Assembly (NCBI GenBank): GCA_022592435.1 | Contig: JABYQS010000049.1 | Span: 161,213 to 225,212, forward strand | Direction of reading: 5' to 3' | Origin: Cerioporus squamosus | Lineage: Eukaryota; Basidiomycota; Agaricomycetes; Polyporales; Polyporaceae | Length of the DNA: 64,000 nucleotides | Shown here: positions 1-10,944 of the stretch, in pieces | Layout: each line of letters opens with the position of its first letter | Position numbering within the stretch: position 1 is the stretch's first letter | Notes under the pieces: generated by a model | Database searches by the model: none | The model's input: only the letters and a program-made list of their open reading frames with translations | Told to the model about the DNA's origin: nothing | Position numbers and translations under genes: made by a program

Positions 1-380
1 GCGTCCGCATGCATCCATGAGAATGTACGGGCTCACCTTGGGCAGACTCGAGTCCTTCTCCTCCAACTGTTTCCGGAGTGCTCTCATCTCCTTGATACAC
101 GTCGCAAGACGGCCGCCATCCTTGATCTCCTCCTCGATGGTGTTAAGCCATAGCCTGTCCTTCTCAAACGAGGGGTCTGCGCGGGAGGTTGTGGTCGACC
201 GCAGATGGTCCTGGTCGAGAGTGACGGAAAGGGAGGAGTTGGTGGGGAGGATGAGCTTGGTGTCGCGCTTCCCCCAGTACCTGGACGGTGTCAATCGCTG
301 CGCAGATCTACAGATCAAGACACGGACTTAATGCATGCGATGTTGACCGGGGCAGATGCGGTTGCTTGGTAGACAGTCAT
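1..380 (-). CDS. ERG19: Mevalonate diphosphate decarboxylase, N-terminal part (runs off the window)
   Basis: The enzyme decarboxylates mevalonate diphosphate to isopentenyl diphosphate with ATP in the cytosolic sterol pathway. Exon 1 (380-328) encodes MTVYQATASAPVNIACIK. A 47-base intron follows, and exon 2 (280-37) starts YWGKRDTKLILPTNSSLSVT. Together these form the diagnostic N-terminus of the GHMP-kinase-fold decarboxylase, including the Lys-Tyr-Trp-Gly-Lys-Arg-Asp segment. A GTGAGC donor at 36 ends exon 2, and the rest of the gene lies outside the window. It is divergent from CCR4, with 570 bases between the start codons. Identification rests on recognising this strongly conserved segment. 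The start ATG is the only one in frame before the conserved block. Confidence 0.88.
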
Positions 381-950
381 GGCGGCGTACAGAGGAGGTT
401 TGGGGAGAAGGAGAAGAGGATTAGGCGGCTTAAGTAGCGAGGAGGACTCATTGCACGATGTCTTGAAATCGTGAAATCGTACGGCTTGTATGGACGAGTT
501 GCCTTATATGGGCAACGGAGATCTCCTCAATTTACGCTCGAGGCGGAGGACGCGCAGAGATGGAACAGCAGCAGATGGCTCGCATCTGTCGCCGTGAGCC
601 GCGCATTTTGTGGGACGTTCTGGCTCTCCCTCGAGCACTCAAATTTGTCTTGTCCGTCGGCAATTTTTGCGCAGCGAAGAACCTACGTTGGAGGAAGAGA
701 GCAAACCCCGAGGGGACGCCGGGGAGCGGAATGGACAGCTTAGTCAGCGTCGGGCGCCCAGATTGCTGTGCTCGTCATCGTCGGCGGAAGAGACAAACAC
801 TCCACGCTCGCTGTTCTTCACGACGACCACGACCATCCCGACGCCGACGACCTCCGCCTTCTCGCTGTTTCAATAGTCGTTCTCTCCTCCTTTTTTCTTC
901 TTCCTCCCCTCCCTCCCCCTTCCAGACTGGCGACCCTCACCGCCAATGCC
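381..950. promoter_or_regulatory. Divergent intergenic region ERG19 / CCR4
   Basis: These 570 bases separate two oppositely directed start codons. The CCR4-proximal 60 bases are rich in C and T, a common fungal promoter feature. Short ORFs occur in several frames, but none has support from splicing or motifs. I see no convincing TATA box. Confidence 0.5.
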
Positions 951-3571
951 ATGTTCTATCCTCAACAATCCCCGGGCATTGCCCACAAGCTCCCCACCCA
1001 CAACCATCCAGGCCAGGTCCACGACCAGTCGCCATGGGGTAGACATCCCGTCTTTGGCCCTGCGAACAACGGCCAGCCCCCGACCTCCCCCGCCTACCCC
1101 CTCTTCACGCATGCGAACGGCACTATGACCGCCATGCAGCACCATCCCCACCAGCATATGCCTGGTCCCCTCACACACCATCACCACCAGAACTCCCTTT
1201 CTCACCCGCACTACCAGTCGCCACCCAACGGAAACGCGCTGCAGGGCCCGCATGGAGCTTTGGGACAGGGTGGCTCACCCGGGGCGATAGCGATGCAGAT
1301 GATGACTCCCCATTGGCAGCAGCAGTTGCTCAAGTACGAGGTACGTCTTCACGTCTATGGCTTGCTATGATTGGGCTCCGATAAGACACGGTGTTCGTCG
1401 TCGTGTACTCCTCGACGCGCATCCTTGCATGGTCGACCCCTTTCGTAATCCATACGCACAGCATGCTTCGTTTTCGTCTTCTTCATGCTGCTCGCTCATT
1501 CATTCAACTTTGCTGACATGACGGTACCCTCTACCGTAGATGGTCCGTGCCGCGAAATCGCCACACCATCGCGCACGCGCCAGCGCCATGGCCGCGCGTA
1601 CTGTCCACAAGTCTGCGATTCCTATCACGAACCCCAACGCAGTTAAGCCTCCAGAAACGAACGGGGTCGCCAAGGACGGGGAGGCAGGGATCACTACGTC
1701 TCCTTCTGCGAAGTCCCAGACCGCGTCCGAATCGTCCCCAACCATCGCGAGCGCCCTCGCCAATCATCCTTCTTCCACCGTTGCACCCGTCGAGAGCTCT
1801 CGACCGACGGCGCCGAAACCTCCAGGCAACACTTGGCAGTCGTTGGACATGGGTGGCGTGGGTATCAAGAACATCCCTCCCACATCCGGCCTTTTCGGCT
1901 TCGAGTTCCTCACTACCCTCTATCTCAATCACAACCGGCTCGAAGCCGTCCCCCCTCAAATTTCGAAACTCTGCCACCTTGAACTCCTTGACTTGTCTTG
2001 TAACATGCTGACAAGTCTTCCTCCGGAGCTTGGGATGCTCACGTCCCTCAAGGAGCTGTACGTGTTCGATAACCGACTGCAGACAATACCTCCCGAGCTC
2101 GGTACTCTACACCAACTCCAGACGCTTGGCATCGAGGGGAATCCATTGGAGCTGTCGTTGAAGCAGATCGTGCAGAAGGATGGTACGCCCGCCCTCATCT
2201 CATACCTCCGCGACTCCTGCCCCATCCCTACACCACCTCCCGAACGAGTCTGGAAGCACTTCGTTGCGCAACCAGAACGAGAAGCACCGGCGAACGACGC
2301 GTCCACCGAGTCGTTCTCGCTCTTGTGTTACAACATTCTTTGCGAGCGTTGCGCAACGGAGAGGTTGTACGGGTACACGCCTTCCTGGGCACTGCAGTGG
2401 GACTACCGCAAGGAGCTCATACTCAGTGAAATCCTCTCGCACAATGCGGATTTCATCTGTCTCCAAGAGGTCGACAACGCGCAGTACGAGGAGTACTTCT
2501 TGAAGCACTTGGGACAGCATGATTACGAGGGTGTACACTGGTCGAAGGGTCGATACAAGAACATGACTGAGCAGGAACGGCGCATGATAGATGGGTGTGC
2601 TACGTTCTACAAGGCGTCCAAGTGAGTACATTGTTCCTCGAATCTCGGAACATACTAATTCACATGTCGTTCGTCAGGTACCAGCTCGTCGAGAAGCACC
2701 TCATTGAGTTCAGCCAGGTGGCGATGCAGCGGCAAGACTTCAAAAAGACCGACGACATGTTCAACCGCGTCCTGGGCAAGGACCACATGGCCGTCGTGAC
2801 GCTGCTGGAGAACAAGGAGACGGGCACGCGCATCATCATCGCAAATGCGCATATACACTGGGACCCACAGTACCGCGATGTCAAGCTTGTCCAGGCTGCG
2901 CTGCTGGTCGAGGAGGTGGAGAAGATCGCGCAGAGCTTCGCGAAGTATCCCCCTCGGCTCCCGCCGACTCCCTCATCCGCTGGCTCCGCGACCGCACCCT
3001 CCGCGGGCGAGAACAACGCCTCGTCGCGGCCTCCGCCAGTCTACACAGACGGTTACAAGATCCCTGTCATCGTCTGTGGAGACTTCAACTCGATCCCGCA
3101 GAGCGGCGTGTACGAGTTCCTCTCGACGGGCGCCATCCCGCCCAACCACGAGGACTTCATGCATCACACGTATGGGCGGTACACGACGGAGGGCTTGCGG
3201 CACCGCCTGCAGCTCAAGAGTGCGTACGCGGCTGCCGGGGAGTTGCCAATGACGAACTACACGCCGAGCTTCAAGGGCGCGATCGACTACATCTGGTACT
3301 CCACTCCGAACCTGTCGGTCAACTCGGTGCTCGGCGAGGTGGACCAAGGATATCTGGACAAGGTGGTCGGGTTCCCGAACGCCCACTTCCCCTCAGAGTA
3401 CGTCGTTACTTCCTTTGCCTGTCGCGACTTGTCGCTGATGGTATTGCGTCTGTGTTGTATCACATTAGTCACTTGTGTATCGGAGCGGACTTCCGCGTGC
3501 GCCCGCCTCGAGAACCGCAGCCCGCTCGCCCACCACCGGTGTTCCCCGAGTCCTCGCGAGTGCATTCATAG
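951..3571 (+). CDS. CCR4: CCR4 deadenylase, catalytic subunit of the CCR4-NOT complex
   Basis: This 3'-5' poly(A) exonuclease shortens mRNA tails. Four exons (951-1340, 1540-2621, 2678-3397, 3469-3571) give 764 residues. The N-terminus is His/Gln/Pro-rich and disordered. A leucine-rich repeat block at about residues 215-310 binds the NOT scaffold in this family. The endonuclease/exonuclease/phosphatase domain follows, with LLCYNILC, the catalytic Glu in CLQEVD, VCGDFNS and the terminal DHLCIGADF histidine, which only appears after splicing the last intron. All catalytic motifs are intact. The ATG at 951 opens a frame that runs straight into exon 2, which itself begins MVRAAKSPHH as in other fungal Ccr4 proteins. 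A 499-residue ORF that reads through the last intron is not the real product. Confidence 0.93.
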
Positions 3572-4204
3572 GGTGTCTAGTGACATTGCACCCACGCTCC
3601 TCTCCCTCCCCATTACCCCGCCACGCCTTCATTTGTGCATATTCCTTCTTGTAAATACTATTCTTCTCAGTTCGCTCATCATCGGCGTAGGCCGAACGGG
3701 CGGACGTTCCTTAACCCCTTCCTTCATTGTAGGTGGAACCACAGCGCGGCGTTTGTTTGTCCTGTTGTTGTTCTTCGCCCGGTTTCTGCTGCGGACGTAC
3801 GTTTATTTGTCTCGGCTCGGCTGTGATTGTGTTATTTCTTTATATTTTGCGCCGTCTGTTCTCCTCGCACTGTCATCCTACCCTCTCATCTCATCCCCGT
3901 CGTGTGTGATCCCTACCCGTGTCCCCCTCTGTCGCGCCTGTCCGTCCGTCTGCTTGCTTTCCCGTGTTGGTACATACATACTCTGTCGCGTTCGACCACT
4001 CTGCAAAACTGTAGCATGTGCGTGTACGGCTGTCTTGTTCAATATAAAGTTCCTTTCAAACCTCATCCTCGTCCTCGACGCCCGAAAGGGCTGAGTACTC
4101 CCCGTTGCAGCTCCGGCTGCAACACTGCCTGCACACGTGTTGGGTTCGTGACGACGTCGACGGATAGCTTGCACCTCTCGGATTGACATCTGGCAAGCGA
4201 CCTG
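3572..4204. other. Convergent 3' region between CCR4 and the aldo-keto reductase
   Basis: These 633 bases contain the 3' UTRs of two convergent genes. The CCR4 side is T- and C-rich. Open frames here have no family features. I see no further gene. Confidence 0.6.
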
Positions 4205-5354
4205 TCAAGCACGGATGATCTTCAGCACATTGTCCACCAAGCCTTGCACGTCGCTGAAGTCGAGTTTCTCCACGGCGAGAGCTTCGTCCATGTGCTGCTC
4301 ATTCGTCGTCCCGCACAGCGGCGTGACCCCGTTCATCTGCGCGATCTTGAAGAGGACCTGCGCAGGCGTGCACCCTTTCGCGGTGCTTATATCGCGCAGG
4401 GCAGGGTGGCGCAGCAGGCTCGGCGAGCCGGAGAGCGTCCAGAATGACCTGTGAGTGCATGGTCAGAATGTCACGATTGAAACGCGTTCGGAACGAAAGG
4501 AAGGGCTGTAGACGTACTGGTACTGGATCCCGTGCCGAACGCAGTACGCCCAGACGTCGTTGTTCCACTGGTTGCCCTCGAACCAGCGGTTCTGCACGAC
4601 GTCCGGCCGCCGCCCGCCCTCGCGCTCGAGTGCCTCGAGGACGCCGACGTCGTACGTGTTGCTCACGCCGATCTTGCGCAGGACGCCCGAGTCCTGCAGG
4701 GCGACGAGCGTGCGCCACGCGGTGACGGTCTGCGCGACAGTGTGCAGGGGCGAGTGCAGGAGGAGGCTGTCGAGGTAGGTCGTGCGGAGGTTCTGGAGCG
4801 AGGTTTGGACGGAAACGCGGATCTGGGAGGGGATGTCTGCGCTGGGGTCGTATGGGAGGGGCTGGGAGGGGTCTTGCCCGCCGATGGGTGTGTACCTAAA
4901 CCGAGACATAGTGGGGTGAGTTCATGGAAGGTACGCGAACGCTGGTATAGAGGCGGACTTCGTCTGTATGAACAAGTCCTCTCTCTTGAAACCGTACTCA
5001 TCGTAGAGTGTTTGCAGGGCGGCGCCGACCAGGTCTTCCCTGGAAGGCCAATCAGGACCGGTATCACGATCACTGGAAGAGGTACACTGAACTCACCTGT
5101 AGTGCTTCGGCTGGCACGCTTTGCAGCAGGATATTGGGTTATAATTAACCTTTTATGTGTAGGTCTTGGCTATCTGCTTACCCGTGTCGATCGCCCTGAA
5201 GCCGTGGAGGACTGCGCTCACGACTAGCGCTGTGGTGCGCTCTTTCTTCCTGCATGGGGATGACGGTCAGTATTCTACAAACTAGCCTTCTTCCATAGGG
5301 CGCGGTTCAGTGCTCTCACCACGCGGTTCCGTATATGATCTTCGTCGCTGCCAT
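4205..5354 (-). CDS. Aldo-keto reductase family protein
   Basis: This is an NAD(P)H-dependent carbonyl reductase of the aldo-keto reductase superfamily; its substrate cannot be predicted. Five exons are inferred. Exon 1 reads MAATKIIYGTAW, then KKERTTALVVSAVLHGFRAI, DTACQPKHYREDLVG, and FIQTKYTPIGGQDPS after the third intron. Exon 4 carries LDSLLLHSP and KIGVSNTYDVGVLEAL. The last exon ends with the NADP-site-like PLCGTTNEQHMDEAL segment. The catalytic tetrad is visible: Asp in AIDTA, Tyr in HYRED, Lys in IQTK and His in LLLHSP. Total length is near 290 residues, slightly shorter than classical members. The active-site Tyr lies across an exon border region, which supports the splice model. 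Confidence 0.85.
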
Positions 5355-5938
5355 GGTAGTTGCAGTTGAAGCCTCTTGAGCATCAGGCTCTGGGTTGGCC
5401 AGACGCCAGCATGTGCCGTGACGTCATAAGCAAGCACATACAAGCTGTGTCCTCCTCCGACTAAGAACTTGTTCAAAACCAGGCGGAGGCTCGACAACTC
5501 GAACAAGCTCCAACTGCTCCAGAATACAACTACCATGGTGGCCTGGAAGGGGCTGAACACGACGAAGCACGCAGGTTCCTTGCCAATACAGACTGCTATT
5601 TCTGGGATATCGCGGACTCCAAGCGAGATACCGAAAAGCGCGACCAGGCTTTGCCACAATCCTCTATTGTCTTGGTCTAGGACAAGAGAACAAAGGACGT
5701 GGAAGGACGGAGTGCAATTCCCTGGCGCGAGGAGGAATTGGCCGGTCGTCAACGTGCCAGTTCGGCGAGCGGGTTCAAGTTGAACTGTAGACGGTACAGG
5801 GAACGGGAATAGGTATCGCCCGTGGTCCTTGAAGCCTTGCGGTACGGCCCACATCAGCGCAAGGACGACTCCCGCAGATGTATGCGCGATACATATACTG
5901 AACCAAGCGTTTATCAAGCAACCAGGAGACGCGTTCAA
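5282..5938 (-). CDS. Possible multi-span membrane protein (weak model)
   Basis: A 218-codon open frame has three or four hydrophobic stretches, at about residues 8-34, 87-108, 126-160 and 160-175. I recognise no family. It overlaps the 5' end of the aldo-keto reductase gene on the same strand in another frame, so its true 3' end must be spliced differently or the frame is not used. Further hydrophobic pieces upstream (to about 6030) could be earlier exons. It could also be chance ORF space between two minus-strand genes. Confidence 0.22.
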   Translation of the reverse strand: MNASPGCLINAWFSICIAHTSAGVVLALMWAVPQGFKDHGRYLFPFPVPSTVQLEPARRTGTLTTGQFLLAPGNCTPSFHVLCSLVLDQDNRGLWQSLVALFGISLGVRDIPEIAVCIGKEPACFVVFSPFQATMVVVFWSSWSLFELSSLRLVLNKFLVGGGHSLYVLAYDVTAHAGVWPTQSLMLKRLQLQLPWQRRRSYTEPRGESTEPRPMEEG

Positions 5939-6093
5939 GATACCTCGTTCGCACGCAGGCTATCGTACATGCAAAGAAGAGGCTGATCATCGAGTGAGTA
6001 GAGCATAGACCAAACCTGATGTCCCAGCAGCTCTTCCCTAGAATGTCCCTGCCCGGGCACCCGGAGCCCCCGAATGGTATGCTTGCATGTAGA

Positions 6094-6948
6094 CTACAGT
6101 CGCGAAGTGTAAGTTCCGGAGGCGAAGGCGAGATACGACTTCAGAGACGACGAACATGTTCCTCCAGGTAGCGTAGTCTGGTTGAACAGACCACCGACAG
6201 GTTGAGCTGGGGTTGAGGAATTGTCTGTGCGATGAATTGAAAAAAATGCTACGGAGGAACGGAGACGCGATAGACTCACCGGGGACATATGCTACGCCTT
6301 CCTCGAGCCTTTCCTGTTTCGCCTTCCGAGAGCTCCGCTGTTGATGTGGGAGTAAGTCTGTGACATTCACCGTTCACGGCCAGTGCACTCACCAGCGCGG
6401 ACGTACGATACCGCCTCGATGCATGCTTGACATCCCGCGACTCTGTGGCAGACCAGCTGTCTCTGTCGAGCATGTCCTCCATATACTCGAGCACTCTGGA
6501 GAATATATGTAGCTGTGAGCCCGTCGCAGGGGAGACGGGATAGGGTCAAACACACTCTCTGCCATCCTCGACGAGCTTCGCGTATTCCTGTCGTCTCTTC
6601 CACTCCGGATAGTTGTTGCCGATCTCTTCCACGTATTCCCCTCCTTCGTCGTGATACTCTTGGGCACGACTGAGCTGATATTCGCGCTGAAGTGTTTCAA
6701 AGCGCCGATGAGGGGACTGGGGGCTTTCGGCAGGCGACCGGTACCCTTGGAAGCATCAAACTTGCGGCTCTTGTCGCCGTTCCGTTTGGATGCCTGCTGT
6801 AGTATCCGCGAGTCAGTGAACGTAACCACACGATGCCGGGAGTCGCGCCTACCGATGACTGAAACATGGGCGTTGGGGAGTCGGGGGAAAATACCTTGAA
6901 CAATGGCTTGAGAACTAGGTTGAAAATCCGGAGAGGGGGGCCAGCCAT
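6094..6948 (-). CDS. Partner-family gene P1, head-to-head with kinase K1 (one-base frameshift)
   Basis: Unknown function; a member of the partner family defined in this window. Exon 1 encodes MAGPPLRIFNLVLKPLFKVF. Exon 2 has the family block GRLPKAPSPLIGALKHF, then EYQLSRAQEYHDEGGEYVEE. Exon 3 reads LEYMEDMLDRDSW with DVKHASRRYRTSAL, exon 4 begins RSSRKAKQE, and exon 5 ends with a Ser/Thr-rich tail and TAG. Between KHF and EYQL the frame must change: one base is missing near 6684-6688 compared with its relatives, whose spacing would otherwise match exactly. All other splice sites and frames are intact, so this is either a sequencing error or a very recent inactivation. No catalytic motif is seen. 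Confidence 0.6.
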
Positions 6949-7380
6949 GGCAACGTGTAGCTCTCGAGGTGCTTTAGAGGGCCCGTGGGGTTACTGCCTC
7001 GGCGCATGATGGGAATGTAGACCTGAGAACGATGTCGAGAGTACAAAGGTTGCCTGAGAAGTACGCAGAACCGCCCAGGATGCCTCGAGCGCGACGAGTG
7101 CTCTCAGGGCAGCGGCATGGCAGCGGGGGCAAAGCGGCTGAGCGACTGACGGCAAGTGACGGCAAGTGGCAAAGAGCAGGCGTCTATATGAGTGCACCCA
7201 CAAATAACCAAATATGGCTCAAAGCAACCAGGAACCCGGGCACGCGCACGTCGTGACGTGACGTGGGAGACTCGCGTGGCAAATGTGCAACCACGTGAGG
7301 GTGTTCAGCGCGTTCGATCGCGTCCGAGTCCGTCACGTACCTTCCTCCTCCTCCAGGCTCCTCCCCCTCCCGCATTCGGC
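6949..7380. promoter_or_regulatory. Bidirectional promoter of P1 / K1
   Basis: These 432 bases separate the two start codons. On the K1 side TGACGTGACGTGGGA lies at 7254-7268 and CACGTG at 7292-7297, 84 bases before the K1 ATG. The same pair of boxes occurs at other kinase genes of the array. A C/T-rich tract directly precedes the ATG. Confidence 0.65.
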
Positions 7381-8873
7381 ATGAACCAGCCACGGACTGA
7401 CCCTGCTAAGCGTGGCCTGCTCTCCGAGAGAGAGACATACTGGCGCGACCGACATGACTGGCTCAAAGAACGCGGATTCGAACTGCGTCCCCGATTCCGC
7501 CCCGGCTGGACTCCTTCGTGGAAAGGAACAAACAGAACGATCATCTCATGCGAAGATGGCATGCGACTCATGGTATGTAGCTTCTTGACGTTATCTCTCT
7601 CAACTGACTTGACTTTGTGCAGCACACGCAAGTCATTGACGCAGTCAGGACGAAGGACGGCGAGATGGTCGCTATCAAGCAGGTAGACAAGTCGGACCAT
7701 CCACAGGAAGTGGAGATAGGACGCTACTTTACCAAACCACCCTTGTCCGACGAGTTCCGTAACCACTGCATCCCTTACTTTGAGGTGCTGCAGGATCCAC
7801 AGATCGCCAACATCGAATTGGTGGTCATGCCTCTCCTGCGAGAGTACAACGACCCGCCATTTGTTACCGTCGGTGAGGCCGTCGAATTCTTCCATCAAGC
7901 GTTTGAGGTATGTAATCATTGCTCGAACAGGTTTCGTTAGTTGATGGTTGAGGGTGCCACCTAGGGCCTCCAATTCATGCACGAACACCACGTCGCACAT
8001 CGGTATGTTGTCGCAGCCGCTGTTCGCAGCCCGTGTTGACACTAACGTGAACTAGAGATATCATGACCCTCAACATCATGATGGACTCGAAGCCCATACT
8101 TCCCGACATGTTCCACCCCACCGCGACTCAGAAGACTCGCGACTTCAAGGGCTACGTGCAACCGTATACACGCACAGCGCGTCCAGTCAGGTACTACCTG
8201 ACGGATTTCGGCTTGTCACGACGATATAGCCCGGACGATCCGAACCCACTCGAGGTGCCCATCTTTGGAGGCGACAAGTCGGTACCAGAGTTTCAGAAGG
8301 ATCCGTATGCGCCCGCAAACCCGTTCCGCACGGACGTGTACTACATGGGCAACTTGATCAGGGAGGACTTCTTGCAGGTTAGACACCGAGACTGCGCTCA
8401 TGAATGAAAGAGCTGATTCGTCAAATGTACAGGTGTACAAGAACCTCACATTCATGTTGCCTCTAGTTGCGCGGATGGTCCAAGACGAGCCAGAGAAGCG
8501 TCCGACCATGGACGTGGTTGTCTCAGAGTTCAAGACACTTGCGTCTAAACTGGGCAGCTTCCAGCTCCGTTCGCGCTTGGTCGAGCGTCGCGACGGCGCA
8601 CTCACGAACTTCTTCAAGACTGTCCACCACACGTCCTTCCGCACCATACCGCACGTCCTCACTCGGCGTCCTGCGCGACCGACCCCAAAGTCGTCGACCT
8701 CGCTAGCTGCTGTTGCTGCGAAAGTCTCTCAGCCCGCACGGGATGCCCGGGCCGCAGAGCCAACACCCAGCACTGTTACTGCCTCTCCTCCAGCGGTCGC
8801 CGTTTCAACGCCCCCCGTTGTCGAAGCGCCATCGCATCGCCCAGATGAGGCGGCCCCACACCCTCCACCATAG
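7381..8873 (+). CDS. Protein-kinase-like protein K1, with long C-terminal tail
   Basis: Five exons (7381-7572, 7623-7907, 7965-8002, 8056-8377, 8433-8873) give 425 residues. An N-terminal module (about 17-60) has the signature YWRDRHDWL, LRPRF, PSW and CED shared by all nine paralogs. The kinase fold follows: VAIK Lys83, HRD at 171-173 with the conserved Asn178, and DFG at 222-224. A GGDKSVPEF activation-segment block comes next, then YMGNLIREDF and an RPTM helix. No clear glycine-rich loop is visible. The catalytic Lys, Asp, Asn and DFG are all present, so activity is plausible. Family knowledge: such kinases are multiplied in agaricomycetes and lack assigned substrates. Unlike its paralogs, which stop about a dozen residues after the HVLTRRP-type motif, K1 adds about 60 Pro/Ala/Ser/Thr-rich residues. 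Confidence 0.85.
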
Positions 8874-10944
8874 TGGCTTCTCTTCTTGTGGGAGCGCGAG
8901 CGCGGGTCGCGTCTCACGTTGGACTTAGTGGGTCAGCCGCTCCCCCCATGTTGGCTTTCATATACCCTGCTCGCTTTGCTCTGCGCTATCGCTGAGTACG
9001 GCTCTTCGCTGTTGCCCGACGTCTTCTCTGCTGTCATCGTATTGTAGGAACGCATGATGTCCGATCTCACAATTGCCAGCGGCCTGAACAATGCAGTGCG
9101 CGACACAGCGGCACACGCTGCTTGCCGCTGATACTTGTGTTCTAGCGAGGGTGGCAAGATGTGAATGGTCTGGAGATACAGCTATAACCCCGTAAGTACA
9201 TGGACGACTAGTAGGGACCCAAACAATAACGATGATACTGATCACTATCTGGTTCGAAGGGAGATCGTAGGAGGAGATAAGGTCCGGGATACAACGGTTG
9301 CGAGTAAGTTGCGAGGGTCATAAGTAATAAGAAAGAGACTGGTCCGAGCAAAGTGGACTTCGTAGGGATCAACAGATGCATTCGTGCCTTCGCGATTATG
9401 GTGGTGCTGGTCGCTATTATGGAGACGAAATGGGAGAAGAGTGGCAAGGGGGTTGAAGTACGTCCTCGTTGCAACTGGAGGAGGAAGGTAAGTGAGAGGT
9501 ACTCATCGCGTTTCCTGCCCAAGTCGCGTTCATGGTTCCGCCACCTCATCTCTCACCATCCTAAATCAATTTGGGGAAGGGGTGTCGTCGGGCGAACGTT
9601 TATACGAGGTAGACACAGGGAGTCCGATCGTTCTTGACGGGTCACTGGCCTTGACTGTAACGAGGTGAGCAGGAGAGGGATTAGTTCACACATACCCGGA
9701 AAGCCTCACCGGCAGCTCCTGTCCCCCAGAGTTCCGGCCCCTCTTCTCGTCTGCACAGTCCTTGTCCACGACCAGACCGAAGTCGCCAACGCACTTTCAG
9801 ACCCGTCGCGCCGCCGCCGGCGGACATGGGCCGGGTTGTCGCAACGTCGCCTAGTGACTTGCCAGCCTCGGAACCTAAACCTGACCGACATATCATACCG
9901 TTTGGGCAGTCACACAAGGACATGGAGTCGAATTGAGTAGTGAAACCCTGTGGCCGGAGGGGAGGAACTCGAGACGCAGAGAGCTTTCGGAGGGCTGTCC
10001 ATTTTCCGGGCGCCAAGATGCCGGCAACTGCCGGAGACCACAGTCAACCTCAACTCAGACCTACTTACTCAGACTGGCCGCCAGAATGGTAGGCTGGCTT
10101 GAAGTTCTTCGTCCCTTCTGATACGATTCTAGAGGGCTCGGATACCAAGACCCTGCCAACCGTGGAAGCTTGGGACAATTTCAATCTATCTCGCGACGCT
10201 GTGCAAGGATAAGTAGCCTGGCCGAGTCGCGGCGGCGGTGAGGCATCCCACGAGCCGCCCACAAAACGCCATGAGTATTGTCCGCAGAGAAGCCTTGCGG
10301 TATCTGCATGACACAAAGGACAATCAATGGCGTCCTGTATGTGGTCATTAGCACGCCCCGGGTGTCGGTACGGCGTGCCTGGAGGTCAAGGTAACGCGCC
10401 GTCTAGAGGAGATTACAGCTTCCGAGGCCGTCGCACAGGAGCCAAGGTACCCAAGAATGTATTGTTGTACGGCACGAACACAAATGCTGAACACAGCCCG
10501 TTTCTTGCGAGTTGCACGCGGGCTCTCACGAACGTCCACAACAGCGGTACAGGGCCGTGGTTAAGCGATATTCGTAACTTCGTACTGTCCTTTGTTCCGT
10601 TCAATGTTCCTATCCGTTAGTCTGACTTCTTTGATTCAGAAGATTTGGGCGCACTCACAGCGCGTCGACGAACTGGTCCGCTACACAATACGCTCCAGTT
10701 CCAGGATAACAACGCGGCGGCACATATCTACATACTGTTCCTCGTGCTGACTCCACGAAGGCAACACATCGCCTCCGAACGCCGTACCATGAGGTCATTG
10801 GTCAACCCCGTGCCAAGGTCGATAGAACGGCGGTTATCTGGAACCACATTCGTCACGACAAATTCAATAACAAGGAAATATGACAAACAGGTGAGCGAGA
10901 GGGCGGGGGTGTGCGTGGAGGAGATTTGTAAACATGCCTCCGTG
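8874..10944. other. Two kilobases without a recognisable gene
   Basis: This lies between the converging 3' ends of K1 and K2. Several frames of 60-113 codons exist on both strands, but none shows a domain, a signal peptide or consistent splice sites. The last 100 bases (10849-10944) resemble 14389-14481, the matching 3' flank of K3. The rest could be decayed cassette DNA, but I cannot show it. Confidence 0.5.

Noticed and set aside
2595..4094. 499-codon plus-strand ORF
   Set aside because: It reads through the last CCR4 intron and 3' UTR; the spliced DHLCIGADF end is the conserved one.
4532..5227. 231-codon plus-strand ORF
   Set aside because: Antisense to the aldo-keto reductase, whose catalytic residues fix the minus strand.
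7305..8042. 245-codon minus-strand ORF
   Set aside because: Antisense of K1; similar antisense frames (for example 20371-20985, 25612-26391) arise from shared codon bias in the kinase exons.
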